DNA of 50,447 nucleotides from Lentzea aerocolonigenes (GTDB lineage Bacteria > Actinomycetota > Actinomycetes > Mycobacteriales > Pseudonocardiaceae). Where the stretch lies: NCBI RefSeq assembly GCF_000974445.1, contig NZ_BBOJ01000041.1, positions 1-50,447 on the forward strand, read 5' to 3'. The position numbers were made by a program, and so were the translations under genes. Below, one piece after another: positions 1 through 8,484 of this stretch (position 1 is its first letter; every line of letters begins with the position of its first letter). The notes beneath the pieces were generated by a model, which was not told where the DNA came from, did no database searches, and saw only the letters and a program-made list of their open reading frames with translations.

Positions 1-667
1 GTTCGGTCTCGGGTAGCTGGGCCAGCGCCAGATCGACCGCCTCGATGTGGTCGCGGGCGTTCCAGGGGGAGGCGTTGCCCGGCCGCAACTGGGCGAGCAG
101 GGTCTCCCCGGTGCCGTGCTCGCCGTGATCGACGAACGCGCACATCGGCGCGAACCCGAAACCCCGTTTGTGGGTGCCGGTGGCGTGTTGTTTGTCCGAG
201 TGCGCGGTCACCAGTGTCGCGTCGATGTCCACGATCACCAGTCCGCCGTCACGGGTCCCAGCTCGCCCGGCCAGTGGCCGCCGCCGCGCCCATACCGCCG
301 CCCGTGCCTGGGCACGAGCGGCGCGGATCGCCGCCAGCGACGCGCCGATGTCGGCGGCGAGTGTGCTGACCAGCCGTGACACCGTCGGGTCGCTGGCCAC
401 AGGGCCGAACAGCCCCGGCTGGGCGCGCACGAGGGCGAGATCGGCCAGGCAGTCTCCGCCCAGCGCGACCGCGATCGCGACATCGCAGAGGATCTTGCCC
501 GGATCATGCGTGGCACGCCGGCCCCGCCACGGCGTCAGCGCGCCCGATAACGCCCGCTGCGCCCCGGACAGCCGCAGGGTCTGCCGCAGCAACACCGCGC
601 CCGCCGACGACACCAACGACTCACGAGCCGGATCAAGAACCAGACACGGACCTGCGCTACGCTTCAC
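1..667 (-). CDS. IS1380-family transposase, 5' part only (runs off the left edge)
   Basis: The minus-strand frame is open from a GTG at 667 to base 1, giving about 222 residues of the amino end of a DDE transposase that would catalyse cut-and-paste movement of its insertion sequence. I see the IS1380-type pattern: an N-terminal segment with ESLVSSAGAVLL, then LADLALVRAQPGLFG and DPTVSRLV, then the first catalytic aspartates in LVIVDIDATLVTAHSDK, followed by GFGFAPMCAFVDHG and LRPGNASPWNARDH. The rest, including the later catalytic acids, is outside the window. An in-frame ATG at 748 would give 27 extra residues without family resemblance, so GTG 667 is preferred. The outer inverted repeat probably lies between about 700 and 790, but only one end is visible, so it cannot be fixed. 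The frame has no stops, so the copy may be intact. Confidence 0.85.
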   Translation of the reverse strand, partial: MKRSAGPCLVLDPARESLVSSAGAVLLRQTLRLSGAQRALSGALTPWRGRRATHDPGKILCDVAIAVALGGDCLADLALVRAQPGLFGPVASDPTVSRLVSTLAADIGASLAAIRAARAQARAAVWARRRPLAGRAGTRDGGLVIVDIDATLVTAHSDKQHATGTHKRGFGFAPMCAFVDHGEHGTGETLLAQLRPGNASPWNARDHIEAVDLALAQLPETE

Positions 668-787
668 CTGCGGAGTGCCTTCCTGTTCGGTGTATCTGAT
701 GTCTTCGCAAACACCAGTTTTCCTTACAGGACAGGCACTTCCGCGCATTCAGAGGCGTGTCACCTCAGATCAGGTGAAATCCCGAGG

Positions 788-2119
788 CTAGGCCACGGTG
801 CGGGTGGCCGTCCAGTACTCATCGCTGGGGAAGGTGTCCTCGGGCGTCCCCGCGATCCACGGCACCCCGGTCGCGATGCCGCCGCGGCGCTCCGACGCGA
901 TGTGGGACACCAGGTGCCGGGCGTCGTCCGCGACGCCACAGAACCGGCCAGAGCCCCAGGTGTGCTGCCAGGGCAGTCCGATGAAGTAGAGCCCAGGGCA
1001 GCTGGTGACACCGCGCTCGTGCGTGGGGTAACCGCGCCCGTCGAAGACGGGGACGTCGATCCAGCGGTGGTCGCGGCCGAAACCCGTGCTCCACACCACC
1101 GAGGTGATCCCGGACAGGTCCAGTTCGGACGGTTGGGTGTCCGGCGTCCACACCGGCTCGTACCTGGCCTCGGCGGGCGCGTCGACACCGCGGGCGAGGA
1201 CGTGGGCGTCGATCGAGTCCTTGATCCCCTCCGACACCGCGTCGGCGTGGTCGAGGTTCTTGATCAGGTCTGGCGCGAACCTCGCGAGGCCGTCGCGGAT
1301 GTCGGTGAGCCTGCCGTAGAGCCGCATCCCGTCACGGGCGAACGCCCGCAGATCGATGTCGCGGCCACCATCGCGACCGGTGACGTAGTGGTTCGCCCGC
1401 AACCGCACCGCGTCGGCGTCCTCGAACTCGTCGATGCCACGCCGGTAGTACCCCATGTCCTCCAGCCACGCCACCACGTCGCGCCCCCGGTAGGACCGCG
1501 CGACCCGCGGTGCGCTGCCCACCGCCAGATGCACCTGCCGGCCGGCCAGGTGCAGGTCCTCGGCGATCTGGCAGCCGGACTGCCCCGTACCGACGACGAG
1601 CACCTCACCCGGTGGCAACGCCTCGGGATTGCGGTACTCGGAGGAGTGCAGCTGCACCACGTCCGCGGGCACGCGCTCGGCGATCCTCGGCTTGAGCGGC
1701 ACCTGGTACGGCCCGGTGGCCAGCACGACGTGATCAGCGGTGAGCTCGCCGTGCGTCGTGGACACCCGGAAGCCGCCGCCTTCACGGCGCCGGAGCCGGA
1801 CCGCCGTCACGCCTTCGACGAGCGGGCAGTCGAAGGACGTCACGTAGTCCTCGAGGTAGCGCACGATCTCGTCGCGGACCATGAACCCGTCGGGATCGCT
1901 TCCCCGGTAAGGAAAACCGGGCAACTGGCACTGCCAGTTCGGGGTCACCAGGCAGAAGGAGTCCCACCGCCGGTTCCGCCACTCGCCACCGGGACGATCG
2001 CGCTCCAGCACGACGTGGTCGATACCCGCGAGGTTCAGGCAGTAGCTGGTGGACAGCCCGGCCTGCCCTCCGCCCACGACGACCACCGTGCGGTGAACCC
2101 CGTCCAGGTCGGTGCTCAT
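788..2119 (-). CDS. MSMEG_0569-family flavin-dependent oxidoreductase
   Basis: A 443-residue class B flavoprotein monooxygenase-like protein, predicted to bind FAD and NAD(P)H in the cytoplasm. The N-terminal FAD fold shows VVVVGGGQAGLS at about residues 12-23 and an acidic strand end (VVLERD). PGGEWRNRRWDS follows, and a second dinucleotide motif VLVVGTGQSGCQ sits mid-protein. Family knowledge: this clade (TIGR04046) is the usual last gene of a conserved cluster with MSMEG_0570, a radical SAM protein, an acetyltransferase, an AIR-synthase-like protein and often the Nit1C nitrilase; its substrate is unknown. The start at 2119 lies in an ATGA overlap with the upstream gene stop, so the two are translationally coupled. 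A longer upstream open frame overlaps that gene and is rejected. Only an IS1380 gene follows downstream, so the rest of the cluster is absent here. Confidence 0.85.
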   Translation of the reverse strand: MSTDLDGVHRTVVVVGGGQAGLSTSYCLNLAGIDHVVLERDRPGGEWRNRRWDSFCLVTPNWQCQLPGFPYRGSDPDGFMVRDEIVRYLEDYVTSFDCPLVEGVTAVRLRRREGGGFRVSTTHGELTADHVVLATGPYQVPLKPRIAERVPADVVQLHSSEYRNPEALPPGEVLVVGTGQSGCQIAEDLHLAGRQVHLAVGSAPRVARSYRGRDVVAWLEDMGYYRRGIDEFEDADAVRLRANHYVTGRDGGRDIDLRAFARDGMRLYGRLTDIRDGLARFAPDLIKNLDHADAVSEGIKDSIDAHVLARGVDAPAEARYEPVWTPDTQPSELDLSGITSVVWSTGFGRDHRWIDVPVFDGRGYPTHERGVTSCPGLYFIGLPWQHTWGSGRFCGVADDARHLVSHIASERRGGIATGVPWIAGTPEDTFPSDEYWTATRTVA

Positions 2120-2400
2120 CGCTCGAACCCCTCGACCACGATCCTGGCCTGCTGGTCGGCGAACTCGGCCGCCTTCAGCTCGATGTCGACCAGCTGCGCC
2201 TCCGCCTGGGCACACCCGAACCCGTGGATCTCGCGCACCCGTTCCGATGCCTCCGTCAGCGCTTTCCTGCTCAACGCGACGAATTCCACCAAAGGATAGG
2301 AGCCGCCCGCACGGAAGTACTCCTCGACAACGGTCGAAGGCGAATAGCATCTGTTAACCGAGTCGTCCGGCCAGCGCACGCGGAACAGAACTTCAGGCAC
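2116..2400 (-). CDS. MSMEG_0570-family nitrogen starvation response protein
   Basis: A 94-residue cytoplasmic protein matching the small MSMEG_0570 family: VPEVLFRVRWPDDSVNRCYS at the N terminus, VVEEYFRAGGSYPL, then a helical stretch ending in REIHGFGCAQAEAQL. The GTG at 2400 is chosen because GGGGAGG lies just upstream and the family begins exactly at (M/V)PE; the frame stays open upstream without resemblance. It overlaps the oxidoreductase start by four bases. Family knowledge: proteins of this group respond to nitrogen starvation in mycobacteria and cyanobacteria and sit in Nit1C-type clusters linked to nitrile or cyanide assimilation. The biochemical role is unknown. About 260 bases upstream hold no gene until a thiolase remnant, so the promoter should lie in 2401-2655. 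Confidence 0.85.
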   Translation of the reverse strand: MPEVLFRVRWPDDSVNRCYSPSTVVEEYFRAGGSYPLVEFVALSRKALTEASERVREIHGFGCAQAEAQLVDIELKAAEFADQQARIVVEGFER

Positions 2401-2658
2401 GGTTGCCTCCCCGCAGTCCGTTGATGACACGGACAAGTTCAACCGTGAATCATTTCCGTTCCGTTTCATCCGGAACATCGCCGGGTTACGCGTCCTGGGC
2501 TTTGTTACAGATGCCTATGTGCGTTGGGCGCAGCTCGATCGTGAGGTTCCGCGATTTTTCCCTGACTCAACAAAGAGGCAAGTCGTTGACACAACCGATA
2601 CAGGAACATGACGCCGACGACACAGAAGATGGTTAACTGAAATCTGTTTCCCCGATGG

Positions 2659-2862
2659 TCAGATCTTTTCGAAAACGCCCGCCAGGGCCTGTCCGCCACC
2701 GATGCACATGGTCTCCAGCCCGTAGCGGACGTCGCGGCGCACCACCTCCCTGGCGAGCGTGGCCGGCACGCGCGCACCGGCCGGCGGTCGATCTGGATGC
2801 CGGACGCGGTGGCGGGAAGTCCGGTGTCCAGCGCGGCCACCCGGCCGATCGCGGGTGCGCGT
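2659..2862 (-). pseudogene. Internally deleted acetyl-CoA acetyltransferase (thiolase) remnant
   Basis: Two separate thiolase segments are joined out of frame. The upstream part reads GRVAALDTGLPATASGIQID plus RR (about 2783-2850), which matches the stretch just before the catalytic CGSGLQ cysteine motif near residue 85 of this family. It then jumps directly to the extreme C terminus in another frame, ARVPATLAREVVRRD then RYGLETMCIGGGQALAG and a stop at 2659. The catalytic cysteine, the whole middle and the GHP histidine are gone. The native N terminus before GRVAAL is not recognisable either. The join near 2780 contains CCGGTGCG, a sequence both parental segments could have shared, which suggests a microhomology deletion. 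It cannot make a working enzyme. Intact thiolase function is present at 6252-7418. Confidence 0.75.
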
Positions 2863-3122
2863 CTCACCCGCGCGAAACCCGGCGCCGGTTCCCACCTCTG
2901 ACGATCATCGCTACGGCCTTGTGCGTGCCGAAAGCGCATCCATGCAGGTCAAGCGACACAGCGATACTCGGGGACGACTCCGCCGGGACGGCGACGCCAT
3001 CGGACACACGAACCGCCCACAATGGACTTTTGGGGCAGTCCGCCCCGCCGGCGCCGAAAGTTTGGGCGCCTCTGAAGCGGTCCACATCGAACCGATCTCA
3101 TGGGCGTCCCGTAATCCCGGGG

Positions 3123-4586
3123 GTGAGCAGAACAGTGGCGGCCGCAACTCTTGTCGTGGTCGCGTGTTTGTCTGCGTGTTCCGAATCGGCGGCGCCTCAG
3201 GACTCGTTCGGCGACTCCGAGGAGATCCGGACGGTCACGCCGACCTGGATCAGCGATCTGCGGATCGTCGGCGACAGCAGCGACGACGAGTCCTGCTCGT
3301 GGTCCGCGAGCTATCCCGCGGTTCCGGGCGCCGACGCCCTCACGGCCACCCTGCGCTCAGCCGTGGAAACCCGCCTGCCCGTCTTCGGGCGCAGTGAGAA
3401 CAGAGGCTGTTCGGGCGAGACCGCGAATCTGGACGTCGACATCGACTTCGAGTTCCTCGCCGCCGCGGGCGACGTCATCGGGGTCCAGCTCACCACCTTC
3501 GACTACAGCGGCGCGGGTGACGGCATCAGCTCCGCCTCGTACTGGTTCGACGGCCGCACTCGCCAGTCGGTCCCCTCGACCGCGCTCATCGCCGAGGACG
3601 CGACCGACCGGTTGGTCACGGCGTTCGCGAAGGCGTTGTCCGGCAAGGCAGGCGTGCAGGGCGACGGCCTGAAGGACGCTCTCGGGTCTGAGTTCCGCGC
3701 TGGGAAACTGAACGACCTGTCCTTCACCACGGGCGGCGCGCTGGTGGCCGACCTCGACCGAGGCACCGCCGCCGTGCCACCCGCGGGCCGGGTGCGGGCG
3801 GTGATCCCCGCGGCGGAGGCGACGGCGTTGCTCTCCGACCTCGGCCGCCGCGCCCAGGAGCAGGCCGTCAGGCCGACGAACCGGCTGACCATCGGGGACA
3901 CGCCCGCGCCACCACCACCTCCTGCGCCTACCAGCCCGGTCACCCCTCCGCCCGCGGCCGAGGTGAACTGCCAGGAGGTCAAGTGCGTCGCGCTGACGTT
4001 CGACGACGGCCCAGGCCCGTTCACCGCGCAACTCCTCGACACGCTGGCCCAGCACGACGCTCGCGCCACGTTCTTCGTCGTCGGGCAGAACGCCACCTAC
4101 AACGCCGCCCTGGTGCGCAGAGTGGCCGAAGCCGGGCACGAGATCGGCAACCACAGCTGGTCGCACCCCGACCTGACCAAGCAGACCGAGGAGCAGATCC
4201 GCGAGCAGCTGTCGCGCACCGAACAGGCCGTGAAGACCGCGACCGGCCACGCCCCGACGCTCGTCCGGCCGCCCTACGGAGCCATGAACGACAAGGTGCG
4301 TGCCAACGCCGGCAAGCCGCTCGTCCTGTGGAGTGTGGACACCGAGGACTGGAAGTTCCACGACAGCGCCAAAGTCGCCCAGACCGTCATCAGCACCGTC
4401 AAGCCCGGCGACATCGTCCTGATCCACGACATCCACCAGACGTCAGTGGCCGCCGTGCCCGCGATCCTCAACGCCCTGAAGGAACGCGACTACCACTTCG
4501 TGACGACCAGCCAGCTCTTCGGCACGACGCCGCTGGCCGCGGGCACCACCTACAGCTCGAACCCGGCCGCGGCCGACCGCTCCTGA
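3123..4586 (+). CDS. Lipoprotein polysaccharide deacetylase (NodB domain, extracellular)
   Basis: A 487-residue exported protein predicted to remove N-acetyl groups from peptidoglycan or another GlcNAc polymer. It starts with a short signal peptide ending in the lipobox LSAC (about residues 16-19), so it should be membrane-anchored by lipidation. Residues 30-250 form an extracytoplasmic domain resembling the RsiV/DUF3298 type. A proline-rich linker (PAPPPPPPAPTSP) leads to a NodB domain at about 280-470 with all expected motifs: TFDDGPG, the metal pair HSWSHPDL, RPPYG, the DTEDW region and LIHD. The GTG at 3123 is chosen because it directly precedes the signal peptide; the frame is open much further upstream but without any exported start, and the Shine-Dalgarno sequence is weak. 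It is monocistronic, with no partner genes nearby. Confidence 0.85.
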   Translation: MSRTVAAATLVVVACLSACSESAAPQDSFGDSEEIRTVTPTWISDLRIVGDSSDDESCSWSASYPAVPGADALTATLRSAVETRLPVFGRSENRGCSGETANLDVDIDFEFLAAAGDVIGVQLTTFDYSGAGDGISSASYWFDGRTRQSVPSTALIAEDATDRLVTAFAKALSGKAGVQGDGLKDALGSEFRAGKLNDLSFTTGGALVADLDRGTAAVPPAGRVRAVIPAAEATALLSDLGRRAQEQAVRPTNRLTIGDTPAPPPPPAPTSPVTPPPAAEVNCQEVKCVALTFDDGPGPFTAQLLDTLAQHDARATFFVVGQNATYNAALVRRVAEAGHEIGNHSWSHPDLTKQTEEQIREQLSRTEQAVKTATGHAPTLVRPPYGAMNDKVRANAGKPLVLWSVDTEDWKFHDSAKVAQTVISTVKPGDIVLIHDIHQTSVAAVPAILNALKERDYHFVTTSQLFGTTPLAAGTTYSSNPAAADRS

Positions 4587-4772
4587 AAGGTCGTCATTCG
4601 CGCCCTCGGACGATCGTCGGTTCGCCATCGGCGTCGAGGTCCGGCACCACCGGATCGCCGGGGCAGGCTCCGCGACCGGTTGGCGACCCTCGACACGTCC
4701 GCGCGGGCGCTGCTGCTCAGCCGGCGAGTTCCGCTCGCGATCCACGCTCGGCGGACACACCGCTCATCGAGC
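4587..4772. other. Short intergenic region, no feature recognised
   Basis: This 186-base stretch lies between the deacetylase stop and the convergent TetR stop. It must contain transcription ends for both genes, but I see no convincing stem-loop with a T-run and no coding resemblance on either strand. Confidence 0.4.
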
Positions 4773-5387
4773 TCACGTGCTTCGGACGCGCAAGCCGTCG
4801 AACGCCACGGTGGCCACGGTTTCGGCGAGGTCGGCACTGGTGAGGCCGCCCTGGGGCCGGTACCACTCGATGATCGAGTTGACCATGCCGAACAGGAGGC
4901 GGGTGATCATGGCCGGGTGGACGTCGGCCCGCAGGTCGCCTTCCGCCGCGGCCTGCGCGACGAGGTCGGTGACGACGTGGTCGAACTCGCGGCGGCGGGC
5001 GAGGGCGTTGCGCTCGGTTTCGGTGTTGCCGCGGACCCGCAGGAGGAGCGTGACGAAGGGCAGTTCGTCGATCAGGACGGTGATGCTGCCGCGGACCAGG
5101 TGTTCGAGGCGGTCGATGGCGCGGCCGCCTACCGGTTCGAGTTTGGTCACCTCGGCGAACAGGCCGTCGAGTGCGCGGTCGACAGCAAGGCTGAGCAGGG
5201 CTTCCTTGCTGGGCACGTGGTGGTAGATCGCGGACTTGGCGACGCCCAGGCGGGTGGCGAGGTCCTGGATGCTGGTGCCGTCGTAGCCGCGCTCGTAGAA
5301 CAGCTCGGCGGCCGCCTTCAGCAGGGTTTCCAGGTCGTAGCCCGGTCGTCCGCGGCGGCGCGCCTTGCCGTTCTCCGTGGTGGTCAT
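4773..5387 (-). CDS. TetR-family regulator, candidate PaaR-like repressor
   Basis: A 204-residue one-component regulator. The N-terminal helix-turn-helix covers about residues 17-63 (LLKAAAELFYERGYDG, TSIQDLATRLGVAKSAIYHH, SKEALL), preceded by a basic arm KARRRGRPG. The C-terminal ligand domain carries LLLRVRGNTETERNALARRR and ends with NSIIEWYRPQGG. The ATG at 5387 starts right before the basic arm; the frame is open further upstream with no resemblance. It is closely similar in layout to the TetR gene at 13190-13780, including the NTETER and EWYRP segments, so the two are paralogues. It lies 43 bases downstream of the hydroxyacyl-CoA dehydrogenase gene, on the same strand, so it may be the last gene of the phenylacetate operon. 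By analogy with actinobacterial PaaR it probably senses phenylacetyl-CoA. The ligand is an inference. Confidence 0.85.
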   Translation of the reverse strand: MTTTENGKARRRGRPGYDLETLLKAAAELFYERGYDGTSIQDLATRLGVAKSAIYHHVPSKEALLSLAVDRALDGLFAEVTKLEPVGGRAIDRLEHLVRGSITVLIDELPFVTLLLRVRGNTETERNALARRREFDHVVTDLVAQAAAEGDLRADVHPAMITRLLFGMVNSIIEWYRPQGGLTSADLAETVATVAFDGLRVRST

Positions 5388-5430
5388 GCCGTGCAGTGTC
5401 CCAAACGGCGTCAGCCCCGCCCGCGTGCTG

Positions 5431-6255
5431 TCACCATTGGTAGAAGCCCTTCCCCGACTTGCGGCCCAGCTGCCCGGCTCTGACCTTGTCCCGCAGCAAC
5501 CGCGGTGGGGCGAAGCGGGGCCCGAGCTCACGTTCGAGGTGCTCCGCGATGGCGAGCCGCACGTCCAGGCCGACGAGGTCGGTGGTGCGCAGCGGTCCGA
5601 TCGGGTGCCGGTAGCCGAGGGTCATCGCGCGGTCGATGTCCTCGGCGGACGCGACGCCCTCCTCCAGCATGCGCATCGCTTCCAGGGCGATCGCGACGCC
5701 GAGGCGGCTGCTGGCGAAGCCCGGCGAGTCCCGCACGGTGATCGCGCGCTTGCCGAGGCAGCGCACCCACTCCCGGGCCTGCCCGACCAGTCCCGGCGCG
5801 GTGCGAGCGCCGACCACTACCTCGACCAGGTCGCTCGCCGGGACCGGGTTGAAGAAGTGAAGGCCGACGAGAACGGACGGGTTCGGGAGCGCGGAGGCGA
5901 GGTCGTCGATCGACAACGAGCTGGTGTTGGTGCCGATGACGGCCGCGGGGGCGAACCGGGCGATCGTGGCGAGCACCCGGTACTTCAGGTCGGCGAGCTC
6001 GGGCACGGCCTCGACCACGAGCGACGCCGAGGCGAGCGAGGACGGGTCCGTGGTGACCGAGATGCCACCGGCGACCTCGATGCCCTTCTCGGCTGCCTTG
6101 GCCAGGGTCTTCTCGACGCGCACACGCGCGTCGGAAGCGGCCGCTCGGGTCTCGACGATGGTGACGGTGCTACCGGCCACGGCGAACGCGTGCGCGATGC
6201 CGGCACCCATGCGGCCGCCACCGTAAACACCGACGGAAACGGGGAAGGTCGTCAC
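5431..6255 (-). CDS. paaH: 3-hydroxyacyl-CoA dehydrogenase of phenylacetate degradation (PaaH-type)
   Basis: A 274-residue NAD-dependent dehydrogenase, predicted to oxidise 3-hydroxyadipyl-CoA to 3-oxoadipyl-CoA late in the phenylacetate pathway. The N-terminal Rossmann fold shows SVGVYGGGRMGAGIAHAFA, then VVEAVPE, the NTSS motif (GTNTSSLSIDDLA) and the HFFNPVP catalytic histidine region. The C-terminal helical domain includes VRDSPGFASSRLG and ends with GRKSGKGFYQW. Length fits the single-domain family. The start is GTG 6255 in a GTGA overlap with the thiolase stop; an upstream start would run deep into the thiolase gene. Co-transcription with the thiolase and paaABCDE supports a PaaH role rather than butyrate metabolism. 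Confidence 0.88.
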   Translation of the reverse strand: MTTFPVSVGVYGGGRMGAGIAHAFAVAGSTVTIVETRAAASDARVRVEKTLAKAAEKGIEVAGGISVTTDPSSLASASLVVEAVPELADLKYRVLATIARFAPAAVIGTNTSSLSIDDLASALPNPSVLVGLHFFNPVPASDLVEVVVGARTAPGLVGQAREWVRCLGKRAITVRDSPGFASSRLGVAIALEAMRMLEEGVASAEDIDRAMTLGYRHPIGPLRTTDLVGLDVRLAIAEHLERELGPRFAPPRLLRDKVRAGQLGRKSGKGFYQW

Positions 6256-7418
6256 GGGCGCTCCAGCAGCAATGCCGAGCCCTGGCCGACGCCGACGCAC
6301 ATCGTGGCCAGGCCACGCCGGTCACCTGCCCGCTCCAGCCTGCCCAGCAGCGTGATGACGATCCGCGTGCCCGAGCAGCCGAGCGGGTGACCCAGCGCGA
6401 TCGCACCACCGTCGGAGTTCACGATCCCGGGGTCCAGGCCGAGGTCGCGGATGCAGGCGAGCGACTGGGAGGCGAAGGCCTCGTTCAGCTCGACGGCGTC
6501 CACATCGGACAACGACCACCCCGCCCGGTCGAGCACCTTCCGCGTCGCGGGAACAGGTCCGATGCCCATGATCTCGGGAGCGACGCCGACACTCGCCCCC
6601 GCGACGATCCGGGCTCGCGGCTGCAGTCCGTGTGCCGCCGCATACCGTTCACTCACCACGATGACAGCGGCCGCGCCGTCGTTGAGCGGGCTGGAGTTGC
6701 CCGCGGTGATCACGCCACCGGGGCCGTGGACCGGCCGCAGACCGGCGAGCTTGGCCAGGCTGGTGTCGGCGCGCGGTCCCTCGTCCTCCGCCACCTCGCC
6801 GACCGGCACGATCTCGGCGGCGAACCGGCCGTTCTTCTGCGCGTCGACGGCGCGCTGGTGCGACAGCAGCGCGAACTCGTCGAGCTCCTCACGGGTCAGC
6901 TTCCACTGCTGGGCGACGCGTTCGCCGGTCTGCGGCATCGACGCCGTGGTGTCCGCGTCGAACGCCGGGTTGGTGAAGCGCCAGCCGATCGAGGTGTCGA
7001 AGGACGCGCCGGGACGGGCGAACGCCTTGCTCGGCTTCTCGGTCACCCACGGCGCGCGCGTCATCGACTCGACGCCGCCGGCGATCACCACGTCCGCGTC
7101 ACCGGCGGCGATCATCTGCCTGGCGGTCGCGAGCGCGGTCATCCCGGAGGCGCACAGGCGGTTGACGGTGAAGCCCGGCACGGTGTCCGGCAGCCCGGCG
7201 AGCAGGCCCGCCATGCGGGCCACGTTGCGGTTATCCTCCCCCGCCTGGTTCGCCGCGCCGAAGACGATCTCGTCCACGTCCGCCGGGTCGATGCCCGTGC
7301 GTTCGACGGCCGTGCGCACGACGAGCGCGGCGAGGTCGTCCGGACGGGACTTGGCGAGGGCGCCGCCGTAGCGGCCGATCGGCGTGCGCACGCCGTCGAG
7401 GACGAATGCCTCGTGCAT
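6252..7418 (-). CDS. paaJ: 3-oxoadipyl-CoA/3-oxo-dehydrosuberyl-CoA thiolase (PaaJ-type)
   Basis: A 388-residue thiolase that would cleave 3-oxoadipyl-CoA to succinyl-CoA and acetyl-CoA. Motifs are complete: TPIGRYGGAL near the N terminus, the nucleophilic cysteine in NRLCASGMTAL at about residue 90, GGVESMTRAP, NEAFASQSL, the histidine in GGAIALGHPLGCSGTR and the C-terminal cysteine in ATMCVGVGQG. The ATG at 7418 has GAGGAG eight bases upstream; a TTG twelve bases earlier is less likely. It lies 15 bases after the epoxidase reductase gene and overlaps the dehydrogenase gene by four bases, so it belongs to the phenylacetate operon. Broader acetyl-CoA acetyltransferase activity is possible. 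Confidence 0.88.
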   Translation of the reverse strand: MHEAFVLDGVRTPIGRYGGALAKSRPDDLAALVVRTAVERTGIDPADVDEIVFGAANQAGEDNRNVARMAGLLAGLPDTVPGFTVNRLCASGMTALATARQMIAAGDADVVIAGGVESMTRAPWVTEKPSKAFARPGASFDTSIGWRFTNPAFDADTTASMPQTGERVAQQWKLTREELDEFALLSHQRAVDAQKNGRFAAEIVPVGEVAEDEGPRADTSLAKLAGLRPVHGPGGVITAGNSSPLNDGAAAVIVVSERYAAAHGLQPRARIVAGASVGVAPEIMGIGPVPATRKVLDRAGWSLSDVDAVELNEAFASQSLACIRDLGLDPGIVNSDGGAIALGHPLGCSGTRIVITLLGRLERAGDRRGLATMCVGVGQGSALLLERP

Positions 7419-7433
7419 GGAACTCCTCAAGTC

Positions 7434-8483
7434 TCAGGCGTCGAAGTCGACGATCACGGTGTCGCTGATGGGGAAGGTCTGGCAGGTCAGCACGAAGTCG
7501 CGAGCGACCTCGTCGGGTTCGAGCGCGTAGTTGCGGACCATGTCGGCCTTGCCGTCGCGGATCCGCGCCCGGCAGGTGCCGCACACACCGCCCTTGCAGG
7601 CGAACGGCACATCGCCGCGCACCTGCTGGGCGGAGTCGAGGATCGTGCGGTCGCGACGCATCGACGTGGTGGTCGTCCGGCCGTCCAGCACGACGGTGAC
7701 CTCGCTGGTGTCGCCCTCGACGGCGTTCTCGACGTGCCGCAACCGAGGCGGCGGCAGGTCCACGTAGAAGAGTTCGAAGTGGACTTTCTCCGGCGGAACT
7801 CCCAGCGAGGCAAGCACTTCGCGGGCTCCGGTGAGCATCTCGAACGGCCCGCACAGCCACACGTGGTCCATCTCCGCGACGGGCACGAGCCGGGTGAGCA
7901 GTTGCCGCAACCGGTCGGCGTCGAGCCTGCCGGAGAACAGCTCGACGTCCCGTGGCTCGCGCGACAACACGTGCACGAGGTCGAACCGGGTGTTGTGCGC
8001 GTTCTTCAGGTCTGCGAGCTCTTCCGCGAACATCACCGTGTTCGTGGTCCGGTTGCCGTAGAGCAACGTCACGCGCGCGTCCGGGTTGTCCAGAACGGTC
8101 GAAGCGATCGAGAGCATCGGCGTGATGCCCGAGCCCGCCGCGATGCACAGGTGACGACCGCCCTCGGCCGGGTCGGCGCGGAAGCTGCCGGACGGCGCCT
8201 GCACCTCCACGGAGTCTCCTGGCCGGACGTCGCGCACCAGCCAGCTGGAGAACAGACCGCCGGGGATCTCCCGCACGCCGATCCGCGGCGGCGAGCCGAC
8301 CGGCGCGCAGATCGAGTAGGTCCTGCGGTGCTCGACGCCGTCCACGACCCGGCGCACCGTGAGCGACTGCCCGGCCGCGAACGAGAACACCTCGCGGAGG
8401 TCGTCCGGCACGGCGAAGGTGATCGCCGCGGCGTCGTCGGTGACCCGGTCGACCGCCGACACGGCCAGCGGGCGGAAAGCCAT
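7434..8483 (-). CDS. paaE: Phenylacetyl-CoA epoxidase reductase subunit PaaE
   Basis: A 349-residue oxidoreductase that passes electrons from NADPH through FAD and a [2Fe-2S] cluster to the PaaAC oxygenase. I see the ferredoxin-reductase FAD segment HRRTYSICAP, the NAD-binding CIAAGSGITPMLSI and YGNRTTNTVMF, and WLCGPFEML. The C-terminal plant-type ferredoxin domain carries the cluster ligands in CKGGVCGTCRAR and the last cysteine in LTCQTFP. Length and domain order match the family. It begins with ATG at 8483, two bases before the paaD stop region, as part of the tightly packed paaABCDE operon. Confidence 0.93.
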   Translation of the reverse strand: MAFRPLAVSAVDRVTDDAAAITFAVPDDLREVFSFAAGQSLTVRRVVDGVEHRRTYSICAPVGSPPRIGVREIPGGLFSSWLVRDVRPGDSVEVQAPSGSFRADPAEGGRHLCIAAGSGITPMLSIASTVLDNPDARVTLLYGNRTTNTVMFAEELADLKNAHNTRFDLVHVLSREPRDVELFSGRLDADRLRQLLTRLVPVAEMDHVWLCGPFEMLTGAREVLASLGVPPEKVHFELFYVDLPPPRLRHVENAVEGDTSEVTVVLDGRTTTTSMRRDRTILDSAQQVRGDVPFACKGGVCGTCRARIRDGKADMVRNYALEPDEVARDFVLTCQTFPISDTVIVDFDA

Positions 8484-8484
8484 G

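Noticed and set aside
2485..2508. Two GTTAC elements upstream of the MSMEG_0570 gene, considered as a GlnR box
   Set aside because: They are 19 bases apart, which does not fit the 11- or 22-base spacing of GlnR half-sites, and the intervening b-site is missing.
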